Below are positions 48,147 to 58,838 of a stretch of DNA of 64,000 bases, one piece after another. The stretch is from Stentor coeruleus (Eukaryota; Ciliophora; Heterotrichea; Heterotrichida; Stentoridae). Numbering within the stretch: the stretch's first letter is position 1; the number at the start of each line of letters is the position of its first letter. The DNA lies in assembly GCA_001970955.1 (NCBI GenBank), contig MPUH01000059.1:1-64000 (forward strand), written 5' to 3'. The translations under genes were made by a program, and so were the position numbers. Below the pieces are notes generated by a model. It made no database searches, was not told the DNA's origin, and saw only the letters and a program-made list of their open reading frames with translations.

Positions 48147-50432
48147 TTATCCTCTAATAACAGTATAAGGTATTCTTCCAATCCCATCATCAAAAACCTT
48201 ACCAGCTACAACTTTTCCAATCAACCCTGCAGCAGCCACAAAAGGTAACCAATAAAAATACCCAACTTTAATCCAACTTTCTTTATTATCCACAGCCAAT
48301 AATATTTCCCCATCACAATTTCCATAACAACATCTATAAAACTCATTTTCCTCATATTGGCCATCTTTATATTGATCCACACATTTCTCGCATCCTTCAG
48401 ACAAATTTTCTAAACCTTGAATCAAATTATCTTTATACATATCCTTACAATATAACCAAACACAATCATAATATTCATTTTCTGTATTAGAATACCAATT
48501 ACAAGTATCGGTACATTCTAATCTTGGAGATGAATTACTTAATGATTCTGGGACTTGGACTAAATTTATATCATCTTGTTTATTTGAACTACCAACACAA
48601 TATTCATAAGCGCAAATGTAATAATCGTATTGATAATAATACCAGTCATAATAACAAGAATCAGTACAAGCATTGTTGTTAACTTGGTCTTTTATATTAA
48701 AAAGTTCTTGAGATTTAGTTAGGATTTGGCTTTTGCAGTACCAGTAGATACAGTTGTAAAATTGATTTTCTGATAAGCTGTAGCAATTATCGCATTCTTC
48801 AATTCCGCTTTTACCGTTTATGAAAAGGGTATCTTTTGTAATTAAATCTTTACAGTTGGTTAAAAGACATGTATAAGTATAAAGGCTGTTTATTGGGTAG
48901 GTTTTTTCCATACAAGCTTGACAAAGATTTGAATCTAATCCTTGTAATTTTATTTCTGGGGCAGTATCTATAGCATATTCTAAAGCTTGTTCTGCTATCT
49001 CATCTTTACAATACACATAAAGGCATTTATCATAAAATTTCTCTCTAACATTCGAACACCCAAGACACTGTTCATTAGTCTTATCACTTTTCAGCATTTT
49101 ATCAACAATTTCTTCCTTACAAAAATCAATAAAACACCAGTTTTGCCCTTCTTTTTCTTCAAAAAAGCATGAACCACATGTTTTCTGCTTATCTTTTTTA
49201 TCAGTTAATCTTTTACCAATACTTTCAGCTGCATATATTTTATAAACCTCAACAGCTACACTAGGGCAGAAATCAGCAAGACAACCAGCTAATTTGTTAT
49301 CATCATCTACAAACCCTTGACAATATTTAGAACATTGCATTTTCTCAGCTATCAAAGCAAATTCTTTACTATAATTATCCACAAGATCACTTCTACAATA
49401 ATAAAGNCTATAATTATCCACAAGATCACTTCTACAATAATAAAGTACACAATCTGCATAATTATCAGTCCCTTCATATTTCTCTATACATTCCAAGCAT
49501 TCATTTACTGACTGATTTTCTATATCATCTTCATAATTCCAAAGCTCAACAAAATAATTATTTTCCTTGACTTCATATGACAAATCTTCCCCATTAAGCC
49601 TTTGTGAGCCTTTACCATCACAATAATAAGCAGTACATTCATTGAGTTTATCCCCAGTATAATAATAATAACAAGCATCACAATAACTATTTTTATACCA
49701 TCGTAAATTAACCCCTTCTAAACTTTTACAATTACTTTCTATACAGTCTTCATAACCTCCTTCGATATGAACATTCTTCCAATAACATTTTTGTGAACAT
49801 GATAATGAAATACCAGAAGTTTGAGACTGTGAAAAAGCCCAATACATTATCTCAGCTTTACAATAAAAATAAGCACAATTGTAAAATTTTGAGTCGGTAT
49901 AAGCTGAACAAAGGACACAATTTGATTGAGAAAAATATGATGATAAATTTTGAGTATCTTCAAGGACCTCGTTTTTACAATTTTTATAAAAGCAATCGTA
50001 TGATAAAGAATTGTCGAAATCAGGATTGTAACAGGAATCACAGGATGATGCTTGGATTGGGAGCTTTTTTGTAATGGATGATGGATATGTTGATGATAAA
50101 TCTAGGGATTTTGAGAGGATTTCTTGTTTGCAATGAGATAAGAGGCAAGAATAATCTAAGATCTCGGAGTTTGTGGAAAGACATGATGAACAGGGGCTTA
50201 GGGATGATGGTGGCGTTGAGAAAAGTATGCTCTTTGAGAGAATTTCTTCGTGGCAACAAGCATTTAGACAATTGTAATAATTTTCGCCGTAAAACTCCCA
50301 AAAACAGTCTACGCAGGATTTGCCTGAGAATATAGATTCGGATGAAGAATCTTTTGAAATTGTTCCAAGTGCGCCTTGGAGACATATTAGCAGGATGGCT
50401 AATATAGTTTTTCTCTGAAGCCTATAAACCAT
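48147..50432 (-). CDS. Secreted or surface protein of repeated cysteine modules
   Basis: 748 aa after allowing for a 39-nt assembly duplication at 49369-49445. The ATG at 50430-50432 follows GGCTATAATG; an in-frame TTG nine nt upstream is not needed. An N-terminal signal peptide (TILAILLICLQGALG) precedes about fifteen modules of the form C-x2-3-C-x7-14-C-x4-C, spaced ~45-50 aa, with aromatic residues before the second pair (for example NYYNCLNACC, FYNCIYWYCK, YYDCVWLYCK). The C-terminus is hydrophobic (YFYWLPFVAAAGLIGKV), suggesting a membrane or GPI anchor, with a short tail. Four cysteines per module suggest disulfides. Family not recognised; probably an extracellular, cortical or mucocyst-type protein. 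Confidence 0.85.
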   Translation of the reverse strand: MVYRLQRKTILAILLICLQGALGTISKDSSSESIFSGKSCVDCFWEFYGENYYNCLNACCHEEILSKSILFSTPPSSLSPCSSCLSTNSEILDYSCLLSHCKQEILSKSLDLSSTYPSSITKKLPIQASSCDSCYNPDFDNSLSYDCFYKNCKNEVLEDTQNLSSYFSQSNCVLCSAYTDSKFYNCAYFYCKAEIMYWAFSQSQTSGISLSCSQKCYWKNVHIEGGYEDCIESNCKSLEGVNLRWYKNSYCDACYYYYTGDKLNECTAYYCDGKGSQRLNGEDLSYEVKENNYFVELWNYEDDIENQSVNECLECIEKYEGTDNYADCVLYYCRSDLVDNYXLYYCRSDLVDNYSKEFALIAEKMQCSKYCQGFVDDDNKLAGCLADFCPSVAVEVYKIYAAESIGKRLTDKKDKQKTCGSCFFEEKEGQNWCFIDFCKEEIVDKMLKSDKTNEQCLGCSNVREKFYDKCLYVYCKDEIAEQALEYAIDTAPEIKLQGLDSNLCQACMEKTYPINSLYTYTCLLTNCKDLITKDTLFINGKSGIEECDNCYSLSENQFYNCIYWYCKSQILTKSQELFNIKDQVNNNACTDSCYYDWYYYQYDYYICAYEYCVGSSNKQDDINLVQVPESLSNSSPRLECTDTCNWYSNTENEYYDCVWLYCKDMYKDNLIQGLENLSEGCEKCVDQYKDGQYEENEFYRCCYGNCDGEILLAVDNKESWIKVGYFYWLPFVAAAGLIGKVVAGKVFDDGIGRIPYTVIRG
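49369..49445. repeat. Unmerged contig overlap around N at 49407
   Basis: Identical 38-nt copies 49369-49406 and 49408-49445. With the N this adds 13 codons in frame, seen as a repeated LYYCRSDLVDNY around an unknown residue. Confidence 0.92.
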
Positions 50433-51058
50433 TATAGCCAAGAATATGGAAGGTATATGTCTAACCCAATATCCTCATTTCAAGTAAGTTATTTGTAAGT
50501 TCCTACCTAGAAATCTAGAATTAAATTTTATAAAAACTTTAAATTTCTTTAAGGTTTAATATAAGCAAGTTTTGGTTTCAAATAATTTGGAAATTCACAA
50601 TTGCTATTTAATTCACTTTAGAATTATTAAATGGGTTTTCGGAATAATTTTCATATGTAAGTTTAATACTTATAATTTATTAAATAGGAAGTGTAATGAT
50701 TTGGTTTTATATAGAAGGCTCTTAAAAAATTAGTTTTCAATTTGAGTTCAAATATTTTAAAGCAGATGTTTCATTTTTAATCTATTTGCTTTTGTATTAG
50801 AATATAAAATATCTAACTAATTGATTGTGATATAATTATCAAGCTTATAAAAAATCCATATAAAGCTAATTTACTATGACGATAAAGAAAAAAATGTTGT
50901 AATACACTTAAATTATTTAACTAGAGGCATTTGTATAAAATTTTATTACTTTTTGTATAAACTAAAAATTACTTATAATTATTATTAAGCAGGCTTTACG
51001 ATAAGGATTATTAGCAAAAAGATCATAAAAATATTCTAGCTATGCTATTATATTCAAG
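50433..51058. promoter_or_regulatory. Intergenic, AT-rich
   Basis: 5' flank of the cysteine-rich gene and 3' flank of the next minus gene. No gene seen. Confidence 0.4.
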
Positions 51059-52006
51059 TTATATGCTTTTATTTAAAATTAAACTGGCTATTATCGCCAA
51101 AAAATTCAAATTATAAGTTTTGTAATCAAAAGCATTTTTTCCAAGGCAAATAACTAAAGCTGTTGGTTTACTAATTCCATAATAAATAACAAAGTCAGTG
51201 TAATCATATGATGGCTTCGGTACTAATTTTAATAACATCCAATATCCTAAAGTAGCTAAATAAATCTGTATAATAGCCATGGTATTTTTTCTATCAATTT
51301 GCGATATTTCTTTGATTCTTACATAGTTAAAATCAGAACTTCTTATCAAACCTTGTTGTAAAAGTATAAAAACTTGATGACTTCTTTTAGAAAAATCCAA
51401 AACCCATGCTAAATAATAGCAAGTTATATCAAAAACAAAATACAAAGGAAAAACATCTTTAGCCAAATATAAACAAACATCAAAAAAATTCCTTTCATCA
51501 TAATATCCCCACAAACTACGACTAATAATACTAACAATCATCAATAAAATAGTATATTTTCCTATCAAATTGTTTTTATAACACAATTTTATAACAAGTA
51601 GATGCATAAGCCCTTTAATAATTTTTCTAATAATGTTAAAATCCATAATAAATTCACAAAAGTAGAAGTTATAAACTATTAACAATAAATCAATATCTGA
51701 CTGATTTAATTTCAAAGGATGTTTTTTTGAATCAACAAAAGCAATGATGATGATAATAACTAAAAATATATAATAATGATATTGGCTATATGATAAAATA
51801 TGAACTATTGATATGAATATGTTGTAATTGTGATATAAAGAATAATCTGAAAAAAAGGATGTTAAAATATTGAGATAACAGTAGCTTATAAGTATAGAAT
51901 AAAAAAAGATATAGGCAATTCTGGTTGGATGTCTGTTGAAATTGATTAAATAAAGTGTACAAGATAAATATAAGCTTGCAAAAAGTAACCATAGAAGTAC
52001 TTCCAT
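51059..52006 (-). CDS. Multi-pass membrane protein, unknown
   Basis: 315 aa with about seven to eight hydrophobic segments, including VLLWLLFASLYLSCTLYLI, YYIFLVIIIIIAFV and YTILLMIVSIISRSLWGY. The composition is Ile/Tyr/Phe-rich, as expected from the base composition. No pore, transporter or receptor motif recognised. Seven-helix receptors are a possibility but no GPCR motif is visible. ATG after AAATTATG. Confidence 0.6.
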   Translation of the reverse strand: MEVLLWLLFASLYLSCTLYLINFNRHPTRIAYIFFYSILISYCYLNILTSFFSDYSLYHNYNIFISIVHILSYSQYHYYIFLVIIIIIAFVDSKKHPLKLNQSDIDLLLIVYNFYFCEFIMDFNIIRKIIKGLMHLLVIKLCYKNNLIGKYTILLMIVSIISRSLWGYYDERNFFDVCLYLAKDVFPLYFVFDITCYYLAWVLDFSKRSHQVFILLQQGLIRSSDFNYVRIKEISQIDRKNTMAIIQIYLATLGYWMLLKLVPKPSYDYTDFVIYYGISKPTALVICLGKNAFDYKTYNLNFLAIIASLILNKSI

Positions 52007-52107
52007 AATTTTATTTATATAATATACTATGGGAATTTATAACAAAATTCCTCTTTTTTCAAATAAATTCTATAATTCAACTAACTTAACTACTATTTAG
52101 AATTAAT

Positions 52108-53391
52108 CTATCTTTGTTCTAAAATCTGATACTTCTCATCTTCAATAGGATGAAAAATACTTTGAAACATCGCAATTATAGTAATCCCAGTAATAATAAT
52201 AAATGTCCAAAAATACCCAATATAAGGTGTTACTGTTTTTTCAAACACATAAGGTATAGTAAATGCAATAATCATACCAGAACTAACAAAATTAAAAACC
52301 CATTTATCTTTCTCAAAGTCTTTAGTTGTTCTTATCATAACACTATTATACATAGAAGTGTTAAGAAAAGCAAAAACAATTATATAAAATCCATACCAAA
52401 ATCTACTATTAAATGTTGCAGCGAATGTAAGACCAAATATTATTTCTATAATATATGTTATAACCATAACTCTTTTCCATGAATACTTATCCAAAATAAT
52501 TCCATATATAACTCTACCAAATGAAGAAATAAAAAAAGAAGTAGAACCTATAAAAGATATGAAATGGTCATCGTTTATATGCAACATGCCTATAATTTTG
52601 TATGTATTTTGCACGTAGCTTATATTTGACATAGATGATGCTGTAAGTAATAGAAGGTTCCAAAATTTTCCATTTCTTATTATGTCATTTAAAGTCATAG
52701 TCCTTTCAATTTTTTGATTTTGCGATTCAGGTATCCATTTCCGAGGTAAGCATAACAAGCCTATTACACATAGTATTATATATGTTAAAATCATCCATCT
52801 AATTGTCATAGGAACTCGATAAGAAACAAATTCACCAAATATTTTTTCTTTTTCAATTCCATCACTTTTAGTTGTTTCTGGTGAATCATCATATGGATTT
52901 GCTATCATAGTGAATAGTATACTAAAAGGCGCAGGACCTAATGAATAGAACGCTAATAAAATTCCGCTGGTCCTTGCTTTATTTTCTGATATATTATTCC
53001 ATATGATCCACACAGTTGGTAAAAATACCATACCTGTTAACATGCCATAACTTAATCCAAAAATCCAGCAAAAAAGGTATGGGTTTGTTATAAAGGAAGA
53101 ACAGAAAAGGCCGGTGCATGTGATAGTTACTCCTAAAACGATTATTGAATGAGGACTTAATATTTTCAAAAGGAAACTACAAATTGCAGTCCAAAAAACA
53201 TTTGATGCAAAAGATATTGGACTAACCACAACAAAATCTGATATAGAAACTGAATGATCTAAATGATAATAATAAGATCCAATATAAGGACTTATCGTAC
53301 CCCAGTTATTCAAATTTCCAGCAACCTATATATTTTATACAATGTTGAGTAGTGATCCCCCAATGAACATAATCAAAGTTCGTAATTTCAT
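52108..53391 (-). CDS. MFS transporter, monocarboxylate/OFA-like, one 15-nt intron
   Basis: 422 aa after splicing a 15-nt intron, GTATAAAATATATAG (53326-53340, minus strand). The first exon (53341-53391) encodes MKLRTLIMFIGGSLLNI, joined to VAGNLNNWGTISPYI, which completes the first membrane helix. This is typical of MFS proteins of the monocarboxylate (MCT/OFA) type; without the intron the frame lacks an ATG and helix 1. About 12 membrane segments follow. Substrate unknown; a monocarboxylate, nitrate or plasma-membrane carrier is possible. Confidence 0.85.
53326..53340 (-). other. 15-nt spliceosomal intron
   Basis: GTATAAAATATATAG on the minus strand, phase 0. Removing it gives a proper ATG and a complete first membrane helix. 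Confidence 0.88.
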
Positions 53392-54443
53392 TGTATTAAG
53401 AATTATAATATTAATTGTGAGTTTTATATACTTTACTTTTCATAATTTAAAATTTTTCCTAGTATTATAAAGGTGAGATAATCCCTTTTATGTTTAAAAA
53501 TGATTTTTTGCAACACATAAAAACCATTTATATTCAAATAAAATAAGTATTTTAGGTGATATTTGAAGTCATATGAAATTATAATTTTAATCATAACAAT
53601 ATCTAATATTATTTTTATGAATATAATACATTTTCGAACATACATTTTGGATTTCCTTTTCTATCTTGGCACTTTCTATTATTATTCAGTTCTAAAAAAC
53701 TTGATACCTTATGATAAAAGTTTGATTCAACCAATAATCTAGGCTTCTTTTTCCTAGGTTAGATTAATTAGTTTTTCAAATATATGCAGTAGTATTTTCA
53801 TATTGGATTTTTATATACCTAATATATAATAAACTTATCATCCTAGTTCAGATAATAAATTCTTTTTGGGTTTTCTGTCCTAATTATATTTATAGTATCT
53901 ACTGAGGCTGGAAGATTTGATTTCACAAAATTTGACTTGAACTTTTGTCATGTATTTTTAAGTACTTTTTTATAAGTTTGAAGATTTTGATTAAGTAAAA
54001 GTTAGAAAAATATTTAAATTAAGCTAATTTTTGCTAAATAAATAATTGAATCAAATTTCAGTATAAATCAATGTTTCTAAATTCAAAAAAAAAACCACCC
54101 TTACCTATATAAAATAATTACACAAACTAACCTTTCACCCATTCCTCAATTTTTTCATTTCAATCTCGAAACCTAGTACTAAAAATTCCTATCAAATAAT
54201 TTATAATTCCTTTTTAAAATCTCAATCCCCATAATAATTCATATCCAACACAATCCTAGCATTCGAAAAATAAATCCCACTATCAATCTAAAATCCCCTT
54301 CTTCAAAATCAAATCCAAAAAAAAATCCATCTCAACATACATAAAACCTTTCCATATATAATTTCGTAATACAATGGAAAATCTATCAAAGCAAGTTGAA
54401 ATAAATTCTTCCAAGGATTCATCTAGTCTAAAAAATGAAATTA
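53392..54443. other. Intergenic region, AT-rich then C/A-rich
   Basis: 5' flank of the transporter (AT-rich) and, from ~54090, C/A-rich 3' flank of the zinc-finger gene. A frame at 53433-53645 is AT-driven and not supported. Confidence 0.4.
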
Positions 54444-54803
54444 TTAATTTATTGAAGCTGTCGAAGGGTGTATTCTAGTATTATGTTTTTTCAGTACATA
54501 CTTATTCGAGAACACCTTTCCACATTTAGAACACGTGACTTGAGTTATTTTTTCATGTATATTCTTATGATGAGTTAATGCTTGTTTTTCACTTAGGAAT
54601 ATCTTATCACAAGAACGACATTTAAAAGCCTTCTTTTCGATTTTAGGCTTTTCTTCGCAAGGCTGTAAAATTACCCCCATTTCTGATGTTGGGTACTGTG
54701 GAATAATCTGATCATTTAGCCCTTGAGCATAAAGGTTTATATAAGCATAGTAATAGTTTTCCATACTAAATGGTACTTGATATCCTTGAGTATAATTATA
54801 CAT
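54444..54803 (-). CDS. Small two-finger C2H2 zinc-finger protein
   Basis: 119 aa from the ATG at 54801-54803, which directly follows CCTTATAATG; the frame is open further upstream but only to a TTG. The N-terminal ~60 residues are Tyr/Gln/Asn-rich (MYNYTQGYQVPFSMENYYY). Two consecutive C2H2 fingers fill the C-terminal half: CRSCDKIFLSEKQALTHHKNIH and CSKCGKVFSNKYVLKKHNTRIH, with a short linker and a Ser/Thr tail. The Phe and Leu core positions are present, so both should fold and bind zinc. Likely a DNA- or RNA-binding regulator. Confidence 0.82.
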   Translation of the reverse strand: MYNYTQGYQVPFSMENYYYAYINLYAQGLNDQIIPQYPTSEMGVILQPCEEKPKIEKKAFKCRSCDKIFLSEKQALTHHKNIHEKITQVTCSKCGKVFSNKYVLKKHNTRIHPSTASIN

Positions 54804-55801
54804 TATAAGGTTTTCTGGCCTATGTATTTGTAACAAAAGTATGGAGGATACTGGTTAAACATAAAAGGATGGTAAAGACTATTAGCCTAAGAATATTGTT
54901 TTACTCATTGTATATTTTTTTTGAAAGAAAGGAAATTATTATATAAGCATATTTTGTATAGGATAAATAGGCTATAGAAAGATTTTGTCTTGAATGCTAG
55001 GGAGAAAGTAGGGTTTGATGAATGGGGGGTTTTGAAAAATTATATTTAGGAAAAAAAGTTTTGGGGATAGGATGATGTTGAATATTAGGAAATTAAGATA
55101 AGTGTTGGGGTTTTTTTTGGTAGGTTTTGTATTTAAAAGTGGTTTTGGTTTAGGTTTAGATTGATGAATTTTTAACTAGGATGTAAAAATGGATTTTTTT
55201 TTTTTGAAGAGTTGGAGGAAGGGTTGAGATTGTGAGAGGATGCTAGGTAGTTTGGTGCAGGTTTTATTATTGGGATAAGAGGAAGATTTTTGGTTTTTTA
55301 ATGGTAATGAGAAGAAAAACTTTTTATTGTGGGAAGTATTGGATTTTGGGTAAGATAAGATGAAATATGAGAGAGGGATTATTAGGAGATACTAGAAGTA
55401 AGTGAGTTTTAAAAGTTTTTATGTTTTTATTCTAAAATAAGGTTAATTGGCTTGATGTATGGAAAAGTAGATATGGGGTCAGTGTAAAATTGTAATTAGT
55501 ATTGGAATATTGTTAGAAAAGGAATTTTTAGTATATTTTCATGGCCGATTATGTTTTTTTTTGGCTATTACTAGTACATACGACAGAATTTAGAATTTTT
55601 CATTTGCTTTAGTTTTTCTTTGCTAAAATTAACTAGTATTATTATATGAAAAATTGTATGAGACTTAAAAAATCTAAAACTTTCTAGGAAATTACTAAGT
55701 TTTAGCAAGGAAAGATACAGAAGAAAATAAATTATCAATTATTTCTAACTAAAGAAAAAATATAACAAGATATTTAAGCTAAAGTAAAAAGGCTATAGTA
55801 T
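54804..55801. promoter_or_regulatory. Intergenic, G/T-rich 5' flank of the zinc-finger gene
   Basis: G/T-rich on the + strand for ~600 nt, then AT-rich. No gene seen. Confidence 0.4.
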
Positions 55802-57895
55802 TTAATAAGTATTAATAGCTTCATCATTTTTCAAAAAAGAATCTCTAGTTATAACCCCTGATAATTGCCCTCTAGAAGTTACATAAACCTGTGAAAGATT
55901 TAAGACTACAAAGAGGTAATGTATTTTACTAATTGCAGCATCTTCAGTGACTGTTAAAGGAGATATTTCCAAATTAATACTATATTGTATCATAACTTTG
56001 GTAAGCCAAAACCTTTTCAACTCAGGCTCAGTAAAGTCATCATTTCTATTAAATTGTTTCAAAATTTCACAACATTGTTCAATACAAACATGATTAAACT
56101 CGTCTAAGTAAGATTCATAAAAAATCTCAAAATACCTATCATATGTGCTTCTGTTGATGAGATTTGATCTTATTTTAAGATATTCTTCATATATGAATTT
56201 CACTAAGTCTAAAAGTGTCACTTCGCCTATGATTATCGATGAATCATCTGTTATTGGTATTGAGTGAAGGTCTTTTATGTTCATTGCTACTGTATTCCAT
56301 AAGTGCTTCATTGAAGTAACATTATGAAGAGGTTTTATGCTACGCATGACATTTTTCGCAGCCGAACTATAAAATTCTTTCTTTTTAATCGTCGGCATAT
56401 AGGGTATTTTCTTCAAAGAAATAAGCATATCATAAATCCCATTACTCAACAAAGTAGTAATCGAATAGCTACAAAGTACTCCAACAAGCATGAAGGGTAA
56501 ATACGAAATTTGCCCTGAGAGTTCAAAAACAATAACAATTACCGAAATTGTGTGTGTTACCGAAGATGCTAAACACGCAGCACCAATAAGCGCATAAACT
56601 CCAGGATGTGTACTATCAAACATATAATTACACAGTTCCCCATACAATCTTCCAGTCGCAGCACCAAGAGCAAAAATCGGTGTAAAAACCCCACAAGGTA
56701 TAGGACATGATATACTCATAAGCGTCATAATAAATTTCCCAATCGAATAAGCAACCATATTCACTATAGCATTATTTCCTAATGATTCTTCAACACTTTC
56801 AGGTTGGAACATATACTTAATCATCAATCTATCCCCATGTTTATATATATCAAACACATAAACAATAAATGCACATATAAAACATACACATATTGTATAT
56901 GTATACCTTTGAAATAACCAGAAATTCCCATTGCTTTTTTTAAACTCAATCAATTGACCAACAAGAAATACAAAACATGATCCTATCACCCCAAATATCA
57001 ACCCTTGAAAAATAAAAGGAATTAATTGAGGACCTAAGACAGCTTCAGCATAATGTCTACTTGTGATAAGATTTGTCAATTCATCAATACCAAAAAACTC
57101 AAAAAGTAAACAACATAAAGTGGCTGTGTATAAACTTTTCCACAAATTGCTTACATTATAATATGTTGCTGTAACTTCAATACTAAAAAGTAATCCTCCA
57201 ATAGGTGAGCCAAATGTACTACTAACTCCAACAGCAACAGCTGTGGCTAGAATTTGTTTATGTAGAGCTGGGCTCATTATAGCTCGAAAAAGAGGCATTG
57301 TTGCAATTTTATCAGCAAGAATACATGATATATGAACAAAAGGACCTTCACGACCTATACTAAGTCCTGCTGCACTAGCGGCAATAAGGCCAACAGTTTT
57401 GCTAGTTAGAGTTAAGTAAGAAAGGTATCTTTTTAATTCAACTCCACCAATTATTGCCTTTATCTCAGGGATTCCTGAACCTTCTGCGTCTTGAGATATG
57501 AACTTCCCACAACTAGCTGCTATAATAGCAAACATAAAACTAAACGCAAACCATAATGGGATTTGAAAATACCAAGATAAGCCTTTTACCAAATTGATTC
57601 TTGCCATAAATAAGCTAAGGCATAAGTAATCTATACAATAAACATAAATTGTTGCTAAAACACTTATCAGTGTTAATATTAACCAAAGCTGTGGGTTGAG
57701 ACAGATTCTATATAGTTTATTGGGTTTTTTGTTAGAAGTGTTGTTAAGAAGTGGTCTAAATTTGCTAGCGTCGTTAATCCCGGATATTACGTCTGTGATG
57801 ATGACCATGGAGTTACGAGAATCATCAAAACAGGAAATCCTACTGCTATCAAGAAGTGATTGCATTGATAATTGACTAGTTCTTGAGGTCTCCAT
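55802..57895 (-). CDS. CLC-type chloride channel
   Basis: 697 aa from the ATG at 57893-57895 after GGAGTATATAATG; four codons of upstream frame start with TTG. Membrane part ~75-480 with the anion-selectivity motifs GSGIPEIKAI, GREGPFVH (gating Glu E183), GSPIGGLLFSIEV and PIPCGVFTPIFALGAATG. Where antiporter CLCs have a second Glu (FSLEE), this protein has FSIEV, as in channel-type CLC-1/CLC-2, so a chloride channel is predicted. The cytosolic C-terminus (~510-697) corresponds to the CBS-pair region, with TDDSSIIIGEVTLLDLV and a final SQVYVTSRGQLSGVITRDSF. No intron seen. Confidence 0.93.
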   Translation of the reverse strand: METSRTSQLSMQSLLDSSRISCFDDSRNSMVIITDVISGINDASKFRPLLNNTSNKKPNKLYRICLNPQLWLILTLISVLATIYVYCIDYLCLSLFMARINLVKGLSWYFQIPLWFAFSFMFAIIAASCGKFISQDAEGSGIPEIKAIIGGVELKRYLSYLTLTSKTVGLIAASAAGLSIGREGPFVHISCILADKIATMPLFRAIMSPALHKQILATAVAVGVSSTFGSPIGGLLFSIEVTATYYNVSNLWKSLYTATLCCLLFEFFGIDELTNLITSRHYAEAVLGPQLIPFIFQGLIFGVIGSCFVFLVGQLIEFKKSNGNFWLFQRYTYTICVCFICAFIVYVFDIYKHGDRLMIKYMFQPESVEESLGNNAIVNMVAYSIGKFIMTLMSISCPIPCGVFTPIFALGAATGRLYGELCNYMFDSTHPGVYALIGAACLASSVTHTISVIVIVFELSGQISYLPFMLVGVLCSYSITTLLSNGIYDMLISLKKIPYMPTIKKKEFYSSAAKNVMRSIKPLHNVTSMKHLWNTVAMNIKDLHSIPITDDSSIIIGEVTLLDLVKFIYEEYLKIRSNLINRSTYDRYFEIFYESYLDEFNHVCIEQCCEILKQFNRNDDFTEPELKRFWLTKVMIQYSINLEISPLTVTEDAAISKIHYLFVVLNLSQVYVTSRGQLSGVITRDSFLKNDEAINTY

Positions 57896-58838
57896 TATAT
57901 ACTCCAAGTAATATTAGCATTAAAATCCTAATACTTTTTATATTATGAAAAACTTATTGGAAAACATGATATTAGAATTTTGTTTAGGAGATGATGTTTT
58001 ATTAGAAGAGTGAGTTACTTTTATTGTTTTTTTTATTTGGAAAAATAGATTTTATGAGGTGAGATGGTTTCATGAGGTTTAGATTATGGAGATTTAAGCT
58101 ATGGAAATTTTTGGTAAAGGAAAATTTAGGAGGAAATTAAAGGTGGTTTTATAAGGGAGGATTTTATTGGGAAAATGTGAGATTTTTTGTGGGGGAATGA
58201 ATTTTTTTTTTGACGAGAGATTAGGATTATGTTTTATTGATCGGGTTGAAATATGGGGATTTTTATGTATTTTTTTAGAGTGAATGAAAAAGGGTTTTTT
58301 GGAGTTGATGCATATTTTTTGTAGGCTGGGGTTTTGCTTTATTAGTAGTTGGATCGGTGTAAAAGAGTAAGTTTATTCTGAAGGTCGGATTTTGTTATGA
58401 ATTGCATAAAGGATTACTTAAAAAGTTGAATTTAGTATATTTGTAATATGGCTAGTGATTTAGTAATAGGATTGACTATTAAATAGTATATATGTTGGTT
58501 TAGATCATATCTGTATCACATTAAGAATATGAGATAATAGATTGCAAAAAGTGAGTAAAGTAATAAAAATTATACTTACGATAATGATGGAATAATAAAA
58601 GCCTTCACTAGTATGAAAAATTGACATTATTTAATTCATAAGATTGAAATATATTAGTTGAAGTAAATATAGAGCCTAGAAAACTATCATTCTACACAAT
58701 AATTCTAAAGCAAGCTTATTTTGAAATAAATTCTATTAAACATTAATCAAATTAAAACTTAGACTTCCAACTTTTCTAAAAAATAAGCTAAAAAAGTTAT
58801 TATACACAATCAATTAATTCTTATTCTTAATAATATAA
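57896..58838. promoter_or_regulatory. Divergent intergenic region
   Basis: G/T-rich on the + strand to ~58400 (5' flank of CLC), then AT-rich to the + gene, ending TTAATAATATAAATG. No gene seen. Confidence 0.4.

Noticed and set aside
53433-53645. Minus-strand Ile/Lys/Tyr-rich frame
   Set aside because: Typical AT-driven frame without domain, in the 5' flank of the transporter.
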